A stretch of 55,963 nt of DNA from Ramlibacter sp. (GCA_021323335.1 JAJTCN010000020.1:1-55963); one strand, 5' to 3'; positions 25,319 to 33,466 are shown, counted from the stretch's first letter. Program-made: numbers and translations. The notes: generated by a model not told the origin, from the letters alone.

Positions 25319-26669
25319 GCTCGTTATCGCCGGCGCCATCGCCGCCGCCCTGCTGGCCGTCCCCGCATATGCGGTGGAAGCAGCCCGTCCCGACGTGGCC
25401 GCCGCCAGCGCGCCCGAAGCCGCCGCCCCGTGGTGGATGGCGCTCGACGATCCGGTGCTGGCCGCGTTGATCGCGAAGGGTCTCGACGGCAACCTGGACC
25501 TCGACCAGGCACACGCCAGGATCCGGCGTTCCCAGGCACTGTTGGCCGGCGCCCGCGCGGCCTTCGGACCCAGCGGTTCCGCCGGCTTGCAGGGGCGCGC
25601 CGCACAGGCCAGCGAGTCGGAAGCGCCCGGGCTGGCGCGGGCGCAGCGGCGCAGCGACACCGTGGGCGCGGCGCTCGACTTCAGCTGGGAAGTGGACCTG
25701 TTCGGCCGCCTCGACAAGCAGGCCGGGGCGGCCACGCAGCGCGTGCGCGCCGCCGAGGCGCAACTGCGGGGCATCCGCCTGGCCATCAGCAGCGAAATCG
25801 CCAACGCCTACTTCGCGCTCGTCGGCGCCCGCGAACAGCTGCAACTGGCGCGCACGGTGGCCGCGAACCGCGAGCGCACCCTGCGGCTGGTCGCCGCGCG
25901 GGCGGCCGGCGGGGCCGCCGCGCCGGTGGACGAGCTGCGCGCCCGTGCGGACCTGGAGGCCGCGGAAGCGCAGGTGCCGTTGCAGCAGGCGGCCGCCCGG
26001 GTGGCAAGCCATCGCATCGCGGTGCTGACGGCGCAGTCGCCGACAGGCTTCGAGCTGGCGACGGCGGACACCGTGCAGCCCGCGGCCATCGCCATCCAGG
26101 TGCCAGCCGGCGCCGGCTGGCTGGCCAACCGTCCGGACGTGCAGGAGCTGGAGGCGGAACTGCAGGCCCGCGCCCTCGACATCCAGGCCGTCCGCGCCGA
26201 GTTCTATCCGCGGCTGACCCTCTCGGGCGTCCTCGGCTTCGTGGCGGGTTCCGCGGCTTCGCTCGGAACCGCCGGCAGCGTGTCGTGGCTGAGCGCGCCG
26301 TCCTTGTTGGCGCCCTTGTTCGACCGCCCGAGGATCCAGGCGCGCCTGTCAGCGGCCCAGGCCCACCAGCAGGAAGGCCTGGCCGCCTACCGCCAGCGCC
26401 TGCTGCTCGCCACCGAGGAAGTGGAGAACGCCCTGGCGCGCTACACGCTGGGGCAACAGCAGTTCCAGTCGTTACAGCGCCGGGCCCAGCTGGCGGCGCA
26501 GGCCGAGCGCCTGTCGCGGGTGCGCTATGAAGCCGGCGCGACGGACTTGCTGGAGCTGCTGGACGCCCAGCGGACCTCGCAGCAGGCCCAGGCCGAATTG
26601 GCCGCGGCCCTGGGCGACCAGCGGCAGCGCCTGGTGGCGGTCTTCAAGGGCATCGGCGCGGGGGCTTGA
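25311..26669 (+). CDS. Outer-membrane efflux channel (TolC/OprM/NodT family)
   Basis: A 452-residue outer-membrane factor with a signal peptide ending about AVPAYA. Two repeats of the TolC-type helical barrel are recognisable, with WWMALDDPVLAALIAKGLDGNLDL at the start of the mature part and LLELLDAQRTSQQAQAELAAALGD near the end. Most NodT relatives are lipoproteins with an N-terminal Cys; none is present here, so it should be a non-lipidated member. It completes the tripartite pump and its start overlaps the permease stop. Confidence 0.92.
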   Translation: MHKLVIAGAIAAALLAVPAYAVEAARPDVAAASAPEAAAPWWMALDDPVLAALIAKGLDGNLDLDQAHARIRRSQALLAGARAAFGPSGSAGLQGRAAQASESEAPGLARAQRRSDTVGAALDFSWEVDLFGRLDKQAGAATQRVRAAEAQLRGIRLAISSEIANAYFALVGAREQLQLARTVAANRERTLRLVAARAAGGAAAPVDELRARADLEAAEAQVPLQQAAARVASHRIAVLTAQSPTGFELATADTVQPAAIAIQVPAGAGWLANRPDVQELEAELQARALDIQAVRAEFYPRLTLSGVLGFVAGSAASLGTAGSVSWLSAPSLLAPLFDRPRIQARLSAAQAHQQEGLAAYRQRLLLATEEVENALARYTLGQQQFQSLQRRAQLAAQAERLSRVRYEAGATDLLELLDAQRTSQQAQAELAAALGDQRQRLVAVFKGIGAGA

Positions 26670-26696
26670 CCTTGACACCGGGGCAAGGTTGACCAT
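26666..26696 (+). promoter_or_regulatory. MerR-type promoter of CueR-like copy 2 with perfect dyad
   Basis: TTGACC (26666-26671), 19-base spacer, GACCAT (26691-26696). Within it ACCTTG (26669-26674) and CAAGGT (26684-26689) form a perfect inverted repeat with nine bases between, the CueR/MerR operator pattern. It begins immediately before the outer-membrane channel stop codon and is 25 bases upstream of the regulator ATG, consistent with autoregulation. Confidence 0.65.
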
Positions 26697-26720
26697 TCGC
26701 TGCATTCCAAGGAGCACCCC

Positions 26721-27293
26721 ATGCAGCGCATCAACATCGGCGACGCCGCGGCCACGGTGGGCATCACCCCCAAGATGATCCGCCACTACGAGTCGCTCGG
26801 CCTCATCCCCGAGGCCGAGCGCACCGAGGCCGGCTATCGGTTGTACGGCGAGCGCGAGATCGCGATGCTGCGTTTCATCCGGCAGGCGCGCAGCCTGGGC
26901 TTTTCCATGGAACAGATCGGCGCGCTGATGTCGCTATGGAACGATCCCGACCGTCACAGCAGCGACGTGAAGCAGGTCGCCCTGGAGCAGCTGGCCGGGC
27001 TGGAACAGCGGCAAAAGGAGCTGGACCTGATGCGCGGCACCTTGCAGGGCCTGGTGGCGCGCTGCCGCGGCGACGCGTCCGCGCACTGCGCCATCCTGCA
27101 GACGCTGGCGGATGCGCCCGCGTCGCTGCCGGCAGGACATGGACGTGCCATCAAGGCGCTGAAGGAAGTCCGGCCCGGTGAGCGGCGTCCGCAGCGCGCG
27201 CCACGTGCGGCGCGGGCTTTGGCTGATGCGCCCGTCTCCGCCCATGCGGCTCTATCGGCTTGGTCGCGGTCGTTCTCGCAAGCCGCCGCTTAG
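26721..27293 (+). CDS. CueR-like MerR-family metal regulator (copy 2)
   Basis: A 190-residue regulator closely similar to the one at 18519 through the first 130 residues. It has the winged helix (INIGDAAATVGITPKMIRHYESLG), Ser80 in RHSSDVK, as in monovalent-metal CueR proteins, and metal loop CRGDASAHC (Cys115, Cys123). The tails of both copies retain KLKEVR or ALKEVR followed by a low-complexity end, showing that they arose by duplication. Its own promoter has the clearest operator in the region, and an AAGGAG ribosome site precedes ATG. It probably drives the RND and FixH/peroxidase operons, alone or with copy 1. Confidence 0.88.
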   Translation: MQRINIGDAAATVGITPKMIRHYESLGLIPEAERTEAGYRLYGEREIAMLRFIRQARSLGFSMEQIGALMSLWNDPDRHSSDVKQVALEQLAGLEQRQKELDLMRGTLQGLVARCRGDASAHCAILQTLADAPASLPAGHGRAIKALKEVRPGERRPQRAPRAARALADAPVSAHAALSAWSRSFSQAAA

Positions 27294-27296
27294 CGC

Positions 27297-27602
27297 TTAC
27301 TTCCGGTCCTTGTCGGCGCCCATCACCGAGGTCTTCGCGTCCTCGGCCTTGTCCCCGACCTTGTGACCGATGTCGGACGCCTTGTCCCCGACCTTGTGGC
27401 CGAACTCGGCCGTCTTGTCGCCCGCCTTGTTGACGGCGGATCCGACCTTGTCCTTCACCTTTTCGACGACCTGCTTGGTCTTTTCACCGACGTTCTGGGC
27501 CGTTGCCTTGGCCTTGTCGGTAAGGGTGGGTTCCTGTTGGGCCAGGGCGCTGCCGCTGGCCAGCGTGATGGCACAAGCGAGTGCCACGAGGGTGCGATGC
27601 AT
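27297..27602 (-). CDS. Secreted LEA-like repeat protein
   Basis: A 101-residue protein with a signal peptide (MHRTLVALACAITLASGSALAQ) and a highly charged mature part with no large hydrophobic residues in clusters. Repeats of the type KVGDKASDIGHKVGDKAED recur every 11-14 residues, giving an amphipathic helical pattern like late-embryogenesis-abundant (LEA) proteins. Such proteins usually protect against desiccation or aggregation; a periplasmic protective role is inferred. A GGAG eight bases upstream favours Met 27602 over Met 27623. It converges on the CueR-like gene with a three-base gap. Confidence 0.7.
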   Translation of the reverse strand: MHRTLVALACAITLASGSALAQQEPTLTDKAKATAQNVGEKTKQVVEKVKDKVGSAVNKAGDKTAEFGHKVGDKASDIGHKVGDKAEDAKTSVMGADKDRK

Positions 27603-27682
27603 GAGGGTGCTCCAGATAGTCATGTCCTGTTCACCATCTGATCGCATCCCTCCCGCGGGACCTGTCGGACGCCGCCGCTGAA

Positions 27683-28660
27683 TCACTGCGGCTCGATGCC
27701 CGCATCCTTCATCAACGCCGCCGTCTTCGTGATCTCCGACTTCATCAGGGCCGCGAACTCAGCCGGGCCGAATCCGCCGGACGGCGGCTCCGCGCCGGTC
27801 TTGGCCAGCTCGGCGACGAACTCCGGGCTCTGGACGACCTTGGCCATCGCGACGCGCAGCCGCTCGACCACCTCTTTCGGCGTGCCCTTGGGCGCAACCA
27901 CGCCGTACCACGGCACCATGTCGAAGCCGGGCAGTCCCTGCTCGGCGATGGTCGGCACGTTCGGCAGGATGGCGGTGCGCTTCGCGGTCGTCACGCCGAT
28001 CGGCTTGATCTTGCCGTCCTTGATGAGGGCCACGCTGCTGACGATCGTGTCGGTGTACAGGGACACGTGTCCACCCATCAGCGCGGGCAGCGCTTCGGAG
28101 GCGCCCTTGTACGGGACGTGGGCCATGCTGACGCCGGAGCGCTGTGCGACGAGGGCGGTGGCCAGGTGCGAGATGGTTCCGGTGCCATACGACGCGTAGT
28201 TGACCTTGCCCGGATTCGCCTTGGCGTACTGGACGATGCTGCTGACGTTGTCTCCAGGCAGCGAGGTGTTCGCCACCAGCACCAGCGGCGTGACGCACAC
28301 CAGCGAGATCAGCTCGAAGCCGTCGGGGTCGTAGCTGAGTTTCTTGTACAGGAAACGGTTGTTGACCAGCGACGACGAAGTCGCCATCAGCAAGGTGTAG
28401 CCGTCGGCCGGCGAGCGCGCAACCAGCTCCGCGCCGATGGCGGAGGCGGCGCCCGGCTTGTTGTCGATGACGAAGGTCTGCCCGAGTTCGGCGGCCAGGC
28501 GTTGGCCCAGTGCGCGCGAGATCACGTCCGTGGCGCCGCCCGCGGGGAAGGGCACCACGATCTTCACCGGCTTGTTGGGCCACGCCTGGGCGTGGGCTTG
28601 GCCAGCGAGGGCGAGGACGCCCGCGCACACGGCGCCGGCGAGGAAGGATTTCCTTTTCAT
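27683..28660 (-). CDS. Bug-family (TctC-like) tripartite transporter receptor
   Basis: A 325-residue periplasmic solute-binding protein with a signal peptide ending GQAHA. The family blocks WPNKPVKIVVPFPAGGATDVISR, VIDNKPGAAS, VNYASYGTG and VPYKGASEALPALMGG are intact. Bug proteins bind small carboxylates and usually work without a linked TctAB membrane pair, as here. It follows a class III aminotransferase by 40 bases and probably shares its transcript, so the ligand may be an amino or keto acid. The ligand is not visible in the sequence. Confidence 0.92.
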   Translation of the reverse strand: MKRKSFLAGAVCAGVLALAGQAHAQAWPNKPVKIVVPFPAGGATDVISRALGQRLAAELGQTFVIDNKPGAASAIGAELVARSPADGYTLLMATSSSLVNNRFLYKKLSYDPDGFELISLVCVTPLVLVANTSLPGDNVSSIVQYAKANPGKVNYASYGTGTISHLATALVAQRSGVSMAHVPYKGASEALPALMGGHVSLYTDTIVSSVALIKDGKIKPIGVTTAKRTAILPNVPTIAEQGLPGFDMVPWYGVVAPKGTPKEVVERLRVAMAKVVQSPEFVAELAKTGAEPPSGGFGPAEFAALMKSEITKTAALMKDAGIEPQ

Positions 28661-28700
28661 GGGAGCTCTTTCGAAAAAGGTGGTGGGAGATTCGATGCGA

Positions 28701-30086
28701 TTACTGCGCGCGCAAGCCGGTGCGGTTCACCCATTCCAGCGTGTCGTCCAGGGCGACGTGGATGCCGTCGAACATGTAGTCGATCTGCGCCGGCTCGATG
28801 ATCAGCGGCGGGCACACGTTGATGTTGTCGCCCAGCGCGCGCGTGAGCACGCCGTGCAGCGCCGCGCGCTGCCCCGCATAAGCAGCCACGCCCGCGGTGG
28901 CCGGGAACGACGTCTTGCTTTTCTTGTCCGCGACGAGTTCGGCCGCGCCGATCAGCCCCATGCCGCGGGCGTTGCCCACCAGCGGGTGCTCGCCGAGGTC
29001 GGCGAGGCGGCGCTGGAACTGCGGCATGATGCGCCGCACGTGGTCGACGATGCGCTCGTCCTCGTAGATCTTCAGCGTCTCGAGGGCGACCGCCGAACAC
29101 ACGGGGTGGCCGCTGTACGTGTAGCCGTGGCCGAAGGTGCCGATCTTGCGGCTCTGTTCCACCAGGGCGCGGTAGATCTCCTCGTTCACCATCACCGCGG
29201 AGATGGGGAGGTAGCCGGACGACAGCTGCTTGGCCATCGTCATCATGGCCGGCTGCAGCCCGAACGTTTCGGTGCCGAACATGTTGCCCGTGCGGCCGAA
29301 GCCGCAGATCACCTCGTCGACGATCAGCAGGATGTCGTGCTTGCGCAGGACCGCCTGGATCTTCTCGTAGTAGGTGGGCGGCGGGACGATCACGCCGCCG
29401 GAGGCCATCAAGGGCTCGGCGATGAACGCGGCGATCGTGCCCGGCCCTTCGGCCTGGATCAGGTTTTCCAGCGACTGGGCGCAGCGCGTGGCGAATGCAT
29501 CCTCGCTCTCGCCCGGCTCCGCGTAGCGATAGTGCAGCGGGCAGTCGGTGTGCAGCACGCGGTCGATCGGCAGGTCGAAGTCGCGGTGGTTGTTGGGCAG
29601 GCCGGTGAGGCTGGCCGTCGCGATGGTCACGCCGTGGTAGGCGCGGTGGCGCGAGATGATCTTCTTCTTGTCCGGGCGGCCGAGCGCGTTGTTGTAGTAC
29701 CAGGCGATCTTCATTGCGGTGTCATTGGCCTCGGAACCGGAGTTGGCGAAGAACACCTTCGACATCGGCACGGGCGCCATGGCCAGCAGCTTCTCGGCCA
29801 GGCGCACGGACGGCTCCGTCGCCTTGCCGCCGAACGCGTGATAGAAGGGCAGCTGCCGCATCTGCCGGTCTGCCGCGTCGGCCAGCCGCTGGTTGCTGAA
29901 GCCGAGCGAGGCGCAGAACAGGCCGGCCAGCGCCTCGAGGTAGCGGTTGCCCTTGTCGTCGTAGACGTAGACCCCCTCGCCCCGGGTGATGACCATGGGG
30001 CCCGCCTCCTGGTGCGTGCTGAGGTTGGTGTACGGATGGATCTGGGCGCCGATGTCGCCGGCCTGCACGGTGGTCATGCTGCCCAT
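28701..30086 (-). CDS. Class III aminotransferase (omega-amino acid:pyruvate type)
   Basis: A PLP aminotransferase of about 461 residues. The cofactor lysine lies in MAKQLSSGYLPISAV; FANSGSEANDTA binds the phosphate of PLP, and IVDEVICGFGRTG supplies the ring-stacking Asp. The sequence resembles beta-alanine/omega-amino acid:pyruvate and putrescine aminotransferases. Starts at 30086 (MGSMTT) or 30077 (MTTVQ) fit best; neither has a strong ribosome site. It follows a GntR regulator gene and precedes a Bug receptor in the same direction, suggesting uptake and deamination of an amine or amino acid. Confidence 0.88.
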   Translation of the reverse strand: MGSMTTVQAGDIGAQIHPYTNLSTHQEAGPMVITRGEGVYVYDDKGNRYLEALAGLFCASLGFSNQRLADAADRQMRQLPFYHAFGGKATEPSVRLAEKLLAMAPVPMSKVFFANSGSEANDTAMKIAWYYNNALGRPDKKKIISRHRAYHGVTIATASLTGLPNNHRDFDLPIDRVLHTDCPLHYRYAEPGESEDAFATRCAQSLENLIQAEGPGTIAAFIAEPLMASGGVIVPPPTYYEKIQAVLRKHDILLIVDEVICGFGRTGNMFGTETFGLQPAMMTMAKQLSSGYLPISAVMVNEEIYRALVEQSRKIGTFGHGYTYSGHPVCSAVALETLKIYEDERIVDHVRRIMPQFQRRLADLGEHPLVGNARGMGLIGAAELVADKKSKTSFPATAGVAAYAGQRAALHGVLTRALGDNINVCPPLIIEPAQIDYMFDGIHVALDDTLEWVNRTGLRAQ

Positions 30087-30108
30087 TCTGGCGCCGGGTC
30101 TGTCAGAC

Positions 30109-30116
30109 TGTATCCA
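30109..30116. promoter_or_regulatory. Candidate GntR operator octamer (left copy)
   Basis: TGTATCCA lies 23 bases upstream of the aminotransferase start. The reverse complement TGGATACA occurs at 30825-30832 just upstream of the GntR gene. Matching octamers in front of both genes suggest one regulator. GntR/FCD sites often contain GTATNNAC-like palindromes; this half-match is suggestive only. Confidence 0.3.
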
Positions 30117-30138
30117 CGTTATCACCTAGGTGCCGATT

Positions 30139-30804
30139 TCAAGGCGTGCCGGCGGGCCCTTCCATCAGTGCGGCCAGCGCCGGGATGGTGCAGTTGATGT
30201 GGTCCCGCACCACCGCCTCCAGCAGCTCCGGCCGCCGGCGCTTGAGCGCGTCCAGGATCAGCGAATGGTCCTCCCGCGACGACATCTGCTTGTCCGCGGA
30301 TTGCAGCCACATCCGCATGTGAGGCTCGATGGTCATGTGCAGCGCCGAGATCTGTGCCAGCAGCCTGGGCCGGCCGCTGAAGCCGCACAGGTAGAGGTGA
30401 AAGCCGCTGTGCGCCGCGATCCAGTCGCCGGCGTTCGCCTCGCATTGCTCCATCACCTCGAGCCGGCGCTCCAGTTCGGCCAGCTCGGCGCTGCCGATCG
30501 CCTTCATCGCCGCGCCCGCGGCCAGCCCCTCCAGCACGGCGCGCATCTCGAACACCTCCGTCATTTCCGCCAGGTCGAGCGACCGGACCACGGCCGCGCG
30601 GTTCGGCCGCAGGGTCAGCAGCTCCTGCGTCGCCAGCCTCCGGAAGGCATCGCGCACCGGCATGCGGCTGGTGCCGATGGCGGCCGCGATCTCCTCGGGC
30701 ACCAGGCGGTCCCCGGGCTTGAAGACCCCCGTGCGGATGCGACCCAGCACGTAGCCGTACGCCTCCTCTTCGGCCGTGGTGGGCTGCGTTTCGATGGGGT
30801 CCAA
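30139..30804 (-). CDS. GntR-family regulator, FCD (FadR) subfamily
   Basis: A 221-residue regulator. The winged helix (YVLGRIRTGVFKPGDRLVPEEIAAAIGTSRMPVRDAFRRLA, split over three helices) is followed by an all-helical FCD ligand domain with EMRAVLEGLAAGAA and metal-ligand histidines such as HSGFHLYLCG and EDHSLILDAL. The start is uncertain: the frame is open far upstream with no ATG; TTG 30804 has a GGGA six bases before it and gives a normal N-terminal length. It is divergent from the gamma-glutamyltransferase-like gene and upstream of the aminotransferase/Bug pair, so it may control both directions. Confidence 0.82.
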   Translation of the reverse strand: MDPIETQPTTAEEEAYGYVLGRIRTGVFKPGDRLVPEEIAAAIGTSRMPVRDAFRRLATQELLTLRPNRAAVVRSLDLAEMTEVFEMRAVLEGLAAGAAMKAIGSAELAELERRLEVMEQCEANAGDWIAAHSGFHLYLCGFSGRPRLLAQISALHMTIEPHMRMWLQSADKQMSSREDHSLILDALKRRRPELLEAVVRDHINCTIPALAALMEGPAGTP

Positions 30805-30824
30805 GGTAATTCCCGATGTCAGGC

Positions 30825-30832
30825 TGGATACA
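30825..30832. promoter_or_regulatory. Candidate GntR operator octamer (right copy)
   Basis: TGGATACA, the exact reverse complement of the octamer at 30109, lies 21 bases upstream of the preferred GntR start and 66 bases upstream of the gamma-glutamyltransferase-like ATG, in the shared divergent control region. Confidence 0.3.
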
Positions 30833-30897
30833 ACAGGTAGTATGGAACGCCTCCGGGCTGGCGTCCAGCGCGGACAACCCTCCAACGACTGACCACC

Positions 30898-32493
30898 ATG
30901 GCGCTTCCCTTCGACTGGACGTTCCCCTATCCCGCGCAGAAGATGCCGCTGCTCGCGGCCAATGCCGTCAGCGCCAGCCAGCCGCTGGCCGCCCAGGCCG
31001 GCTTGAGCATGATGTACCAGGGTGGCAACGCGGTGGACAGCGCGCTGGCCACCGCCATCGCACTGACGGTGGTCGAGCCGGTGATGAACGGGATCGGCGG
31101 CGACATGTTCGTGCTGGTGTGGCACGAGGGCCAGCTGCACGGCCTGAACTCCAGCGGCCGCGCGCCCGCCGCATGGACGCCCGACTTCTTCCGCGGCCGC
31201 GACAAGGTGCCGGCCACCGGCTGGGACTCGGTCACCGTGCCCGGCCAAGTGGCGGGCTGGAAGGCGCTGTCGAAGCGATTCGGCAAGCTCCCCTTCGCGC
31301 GCCTGTTCGAGCCGGCGATCCGTTACGCGGAAGAGGGCTTCCTCGTGTCACCGCAGATCGCCAGGCAATGGGCGCTGCAGGTGCCCGGCTTCATCGAGCA
31401 GCCCGGCTTCCGAGAAGCGTGGACCCTCGACGGCCGCGCGCCGAAGGCCGGCGAGCGCTGGCGCTTTCCGGCGCAGGCGCAGACGCTGCGCCTGATCGCC
31501 GAGAGCGACGGCGAAAGCTTCTACCGCGGCGAGCTGGCGCAGCGCATCGAAGATTTCGCCAAGAAGTGCGGCGGCGCATTGCGTGCGACGGACCTGGCGG
31601 CGCACGAAGCCGAATGGGTGCAGCCGATCCAGCAGTCCTTCCGCGGGTATGCGCTGCACGAGATTCCGCCCAATGGGCAAGGCCTGGCGGCCCTGCTCGG
31701 CCTGGGCATCCTCGAGCAGTTCGACATCGAGGGCATGGGCCGCGACAGCGCGGACTATTACCACGTGTGCCTGGAGGCCATGAAGCTCGCCTTTGCCGAC
31801 ATCCAGGCGCACGCCGCGGACACGCCGTCGATGACGCGCGTGACCACTGCGGACCTGCTGGACCCTGCCTATCTCGCCGGCCGGGCGCGCCTGATCGACA
31901 TGAAACGCGCCGCGGCTCCCGCCGCCGGCATGCCGCGCACGGGCGGCACCGTCTACCTGGCCACCGCCGATGCGGCCGGCACCATGGTGTCGTACATCCA
32001 GTCGAACTACCGTGGCTTCGGCTCCGGCGTCGTGGTGCCGGGCACCGGCATCAGCCTGCACAACCGCGGCGAAGGCTTCAGCCTGGTGCCCGGCCATCCC
32101 AACGAGGTGGCTCCGGGCAAGCGGCCGCTGCACACCATCATTCCCGGCTTCATCACGCGCGACGGCAAGCCGGTCATGGCCATGGGCGTCATGGGCGGCT
32201 CGATGCAGGCGCAGGGGCACCTGCAGATGGTGACGCGCTTGGCTGCGTTCGGCCAGAACCCGCAGGCCATGAGCGACGCCCCGCGGTTCCGGGTGGAGCC
32301 CGGGCCGGTGGTGACATTGGAAGCGCACGTTCCCGCGGGGGTGCCCGAGGCCTTGCGTGAACGCGGCCACAACCTCACCGTCGCGGCGCGGGACAGCATC
32401 GATTTCGGCGCGGCGCAGTTGATCCAGAAAACCGACGGCGGCTACGTGGCCGCGTCGGATTCGCGCCGGGACGGACAGGCCGTCGGGTTCTGA
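30898..32493 (+). CDS. Gamma-glutamyltransferase family protein
   Basis: An Ntn-hydrolase of 531 residues. GGNAVDSALATAIALTVVEP and GIGGDMFVLVW are family blocks from the large subunit. Autocleavage is expected before the Thr in RTGGTVYLATAD (about Thr351), giving large and small subunits. Near the end, PLHTIIPGFITRDGKPVMAMGVMGGSMQAQGH is the typical substrate-binding region. No signal peptide is seen, unlike periplasmic Ggt, so a cytoplasmic amidase-like role is likely. No ribosome site is obvious before the ATG. Divergence from a GntR regulator and proximity to the aminotransferase suggest catabolism of gamma-glutamylated amines or related amides. Confidence 0.88.
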   Translation: MALPFDWTFPYPAQKMPLLAANAVSASQPLAAQAGLSMMYQGGNAVDSALATAIALTVVEPVMNGIGGDMFVLVWHEGQLHGLNSSGRAPAAWTPDFFRGRDKVPATGWDSVTVPGQVAGWKALSKRFGKLPFARLFEPAIRYAEEGFLVSPQIARQWALQVPGFIEQPGFREAWTLDGRAPKAGERWRFPAQAQTLRLIAESDGESFYRGELAQRIEDFAKKCGGALRATDLAAHEAEWVQPIQQSFRGYALHEIPPNGQGLAALLGLGILEQFDIEGMGRDSADYYHVCLEAMKLAFADIQAHAADTPSMTRVTTADLLDPAYLAGRARLIDMKRAAAPAAGMPRTGGTVYLATADAAGTMVSYIQSNYRGFGSGVVVPGTGISLHNRGEGFSLVPGHPNEVAPGKRPLHTIIPGFITRDGKPVMAMGVMGGSMQAQGHLQMVTRLAAFGQNPQAMSDAPRFRVEPGPVVTLEAHVPAGVPEALRERGHNLTVAARDSIDFGAAQLIQKTDGGYVAASDSRRDGQAVGF

Positions 32494-32589
32494 CCCGCAC
32501 TGTCCAGCTCGCACACCCCTGCTTACGTCCTGCCCTCGTACGATGCGCTTCCGGTGACGACGACGTCACCTCACATTGAAGGAACGCAC

Positions 32590-32869
32590 ATGGGCTTTTT
32601 CAGCAAGATCCTCGACAAACTGGGCTTCGACGCCGGCGCAGGCCGCCGCAAATTCGGAGAAACTGAACTGGCGCACGTCGATCGTCGACCTGCTGAAGCT
32701 GCTGGACATCGACAGCAGCCTGCAGGCCCGCAAGGAACTGGCGACCGAACTCAAGTGCCCGCCGGAGCTGATGAACGACTCGGCCAAGATGAACATGTGG
32801 CTGCACAAGGCCGTCATGCAGAAGCTGGCTGCCAACGGCGGCAAGGTGCCGGCGGAACTGCTGGACTGA
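32590..32869 (+). pseudogene. DUF3597-like small protein, frameshifted
   Basis: The N-terminus MGFFSKILDKLGFD, with an AAGGA ribosome site, is in one frame, and the conserved C-terminal block (EKLNWRTSIVDLLKLLDID, then SLQARKELATEL and MNMWLHKAVMQKLAANGGK) is in the next frame. The frames must switch around 32630-32665. DUF3597 proteins normally have an Ala/Pro-rich linker here; it is nearly absent, so a deletion probably caused the shift. Either half alone gives no full domain. A sequencing error is the alternative. The function of DUF3597 is unknown. Confidence 0.65.
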
Positions 32870-32875
32870 CCCGCC

Positions 32876-32907
32876 CTCGTCATCCCCGCGCAGGCGGGGA
32901 CCCAGGG
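32876..32907. repeat. REP-like palindromic element
   Basis: CGTCATCCCCGC followed by GCGGGGACCCAG forms a short hairpin (CCCCGC/GCGGGG, loop GCAG). This sequence type is a frequent intergenic repeat in GC-rich proteobacteria. It lies between convergent genes, next to a terminator. Confidence 0.6.
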
Positions 32908-32916
32908 CTTTAAAAG

Positions 32917-32936
32917 AGAGGCGCTATTGCGCCTCT
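32917..32936 (-). terminator. Terminator overlapping the stop codon of the secreted protein gene
   Basis: Stem AGAGGCGC/GCGCCTCT with loop TATT, followed on the minus strand by CTTTTAAAG. The TAG stop of the gene at 32924-33466 and its last codons are inside the hairpin. The same stem reappears at 38151-38172. Confidence 0.75.
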
Positions 32937-33466
32937 TTCTTCTTCCCCTTCATCTTCAACACCGTCCCCGTCCGCGTCTCCACCACGCTCGTCGTCCCGT
33001 CCTGCTTCACCATGACAGCCTTGGCGCCATCCTCCCTGGCGACGACAGCCTTGTCCCCTTCCTCGTGCAATGTCGCGGCGTTGGGGTCAACCTGCTTGGC
33101 CACCACCGCCTTCGGCGCTTCCTGCTTCGCGACGGCCACCTTGACGGCCTCGACCTTCGCAGCCGGCGCCTTCAACACCATCCTCTTCTCTTCCTCCGCC
33201 TGCACGATCTGCGCCAGCGACTTCGGCGCGCCCTCGATCGGCACGCCGCGGTCCTTGCAGTAGTACCCGCTCTCAGAGATGGTCATGGAGGCGCCGGTCC
33301 CGAACTTCACGGGAATGGTGTCGCCGATCGGCAGCGTCAGGTCCACCGGCGAGTTGGAGGTCTCCTGGATGATCGTGCCGTCGGCCTTGTAGACGCTGTA
33401 GCAGGTGGCTTGCGCCACGCCGGCCGAGAGCAGGGCGGCGGCGATGGCCCATGGCTTGATGTTCAT
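32924..33466 (-). CDS. Secreted protein of unknown function with Lys/Val-rich tail
   Basis: A 180-residue protein with a signal peptide ending GVAQA. The mature N-terminal domain (about 21-75) begins TCYSVYKADGTII and has a paired-cysteine pattern with YYCKDRG, so a disulfide-stabilised periplasmic fold is likely. After about residue 85 comes a low-complexity region with repeats like VAKQEAPKAVVAKQ. I do not recognise a family. A decayed paralogue with the same order of blocks and the same terminator lies at 38151-38525. The tail ends in KGKKKEAQ, encoded within the terminator stem. Confidence 0.75.
   Translation of the reverse strand: MNIKPWAIAAALLSAGVAQATCYSVYKADGTIIQETSNSPVDLTLPIGDTIPVKFGTGASMTISESGYYCKDRGVPIEGAPKSLAQIVQAEEEKRMVLKAPAAKVEAVKVAVAKQEAPKAVVAKQVDPNAATLHEEGDKAVVAREDGAKAVMVKQDGTTSVVETRTGTVLKMKGKKKEAQ

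Noticed and set aside
21608..25804. Very long open frame (about 1400 codons) on the minus strand opposite the RND pump genes
   Set aside because: Low-complexity Arg/His/Gly-rich product with no family match, spanning two genes; stop-free antisense frames are expected from the G/C bias at third positions.
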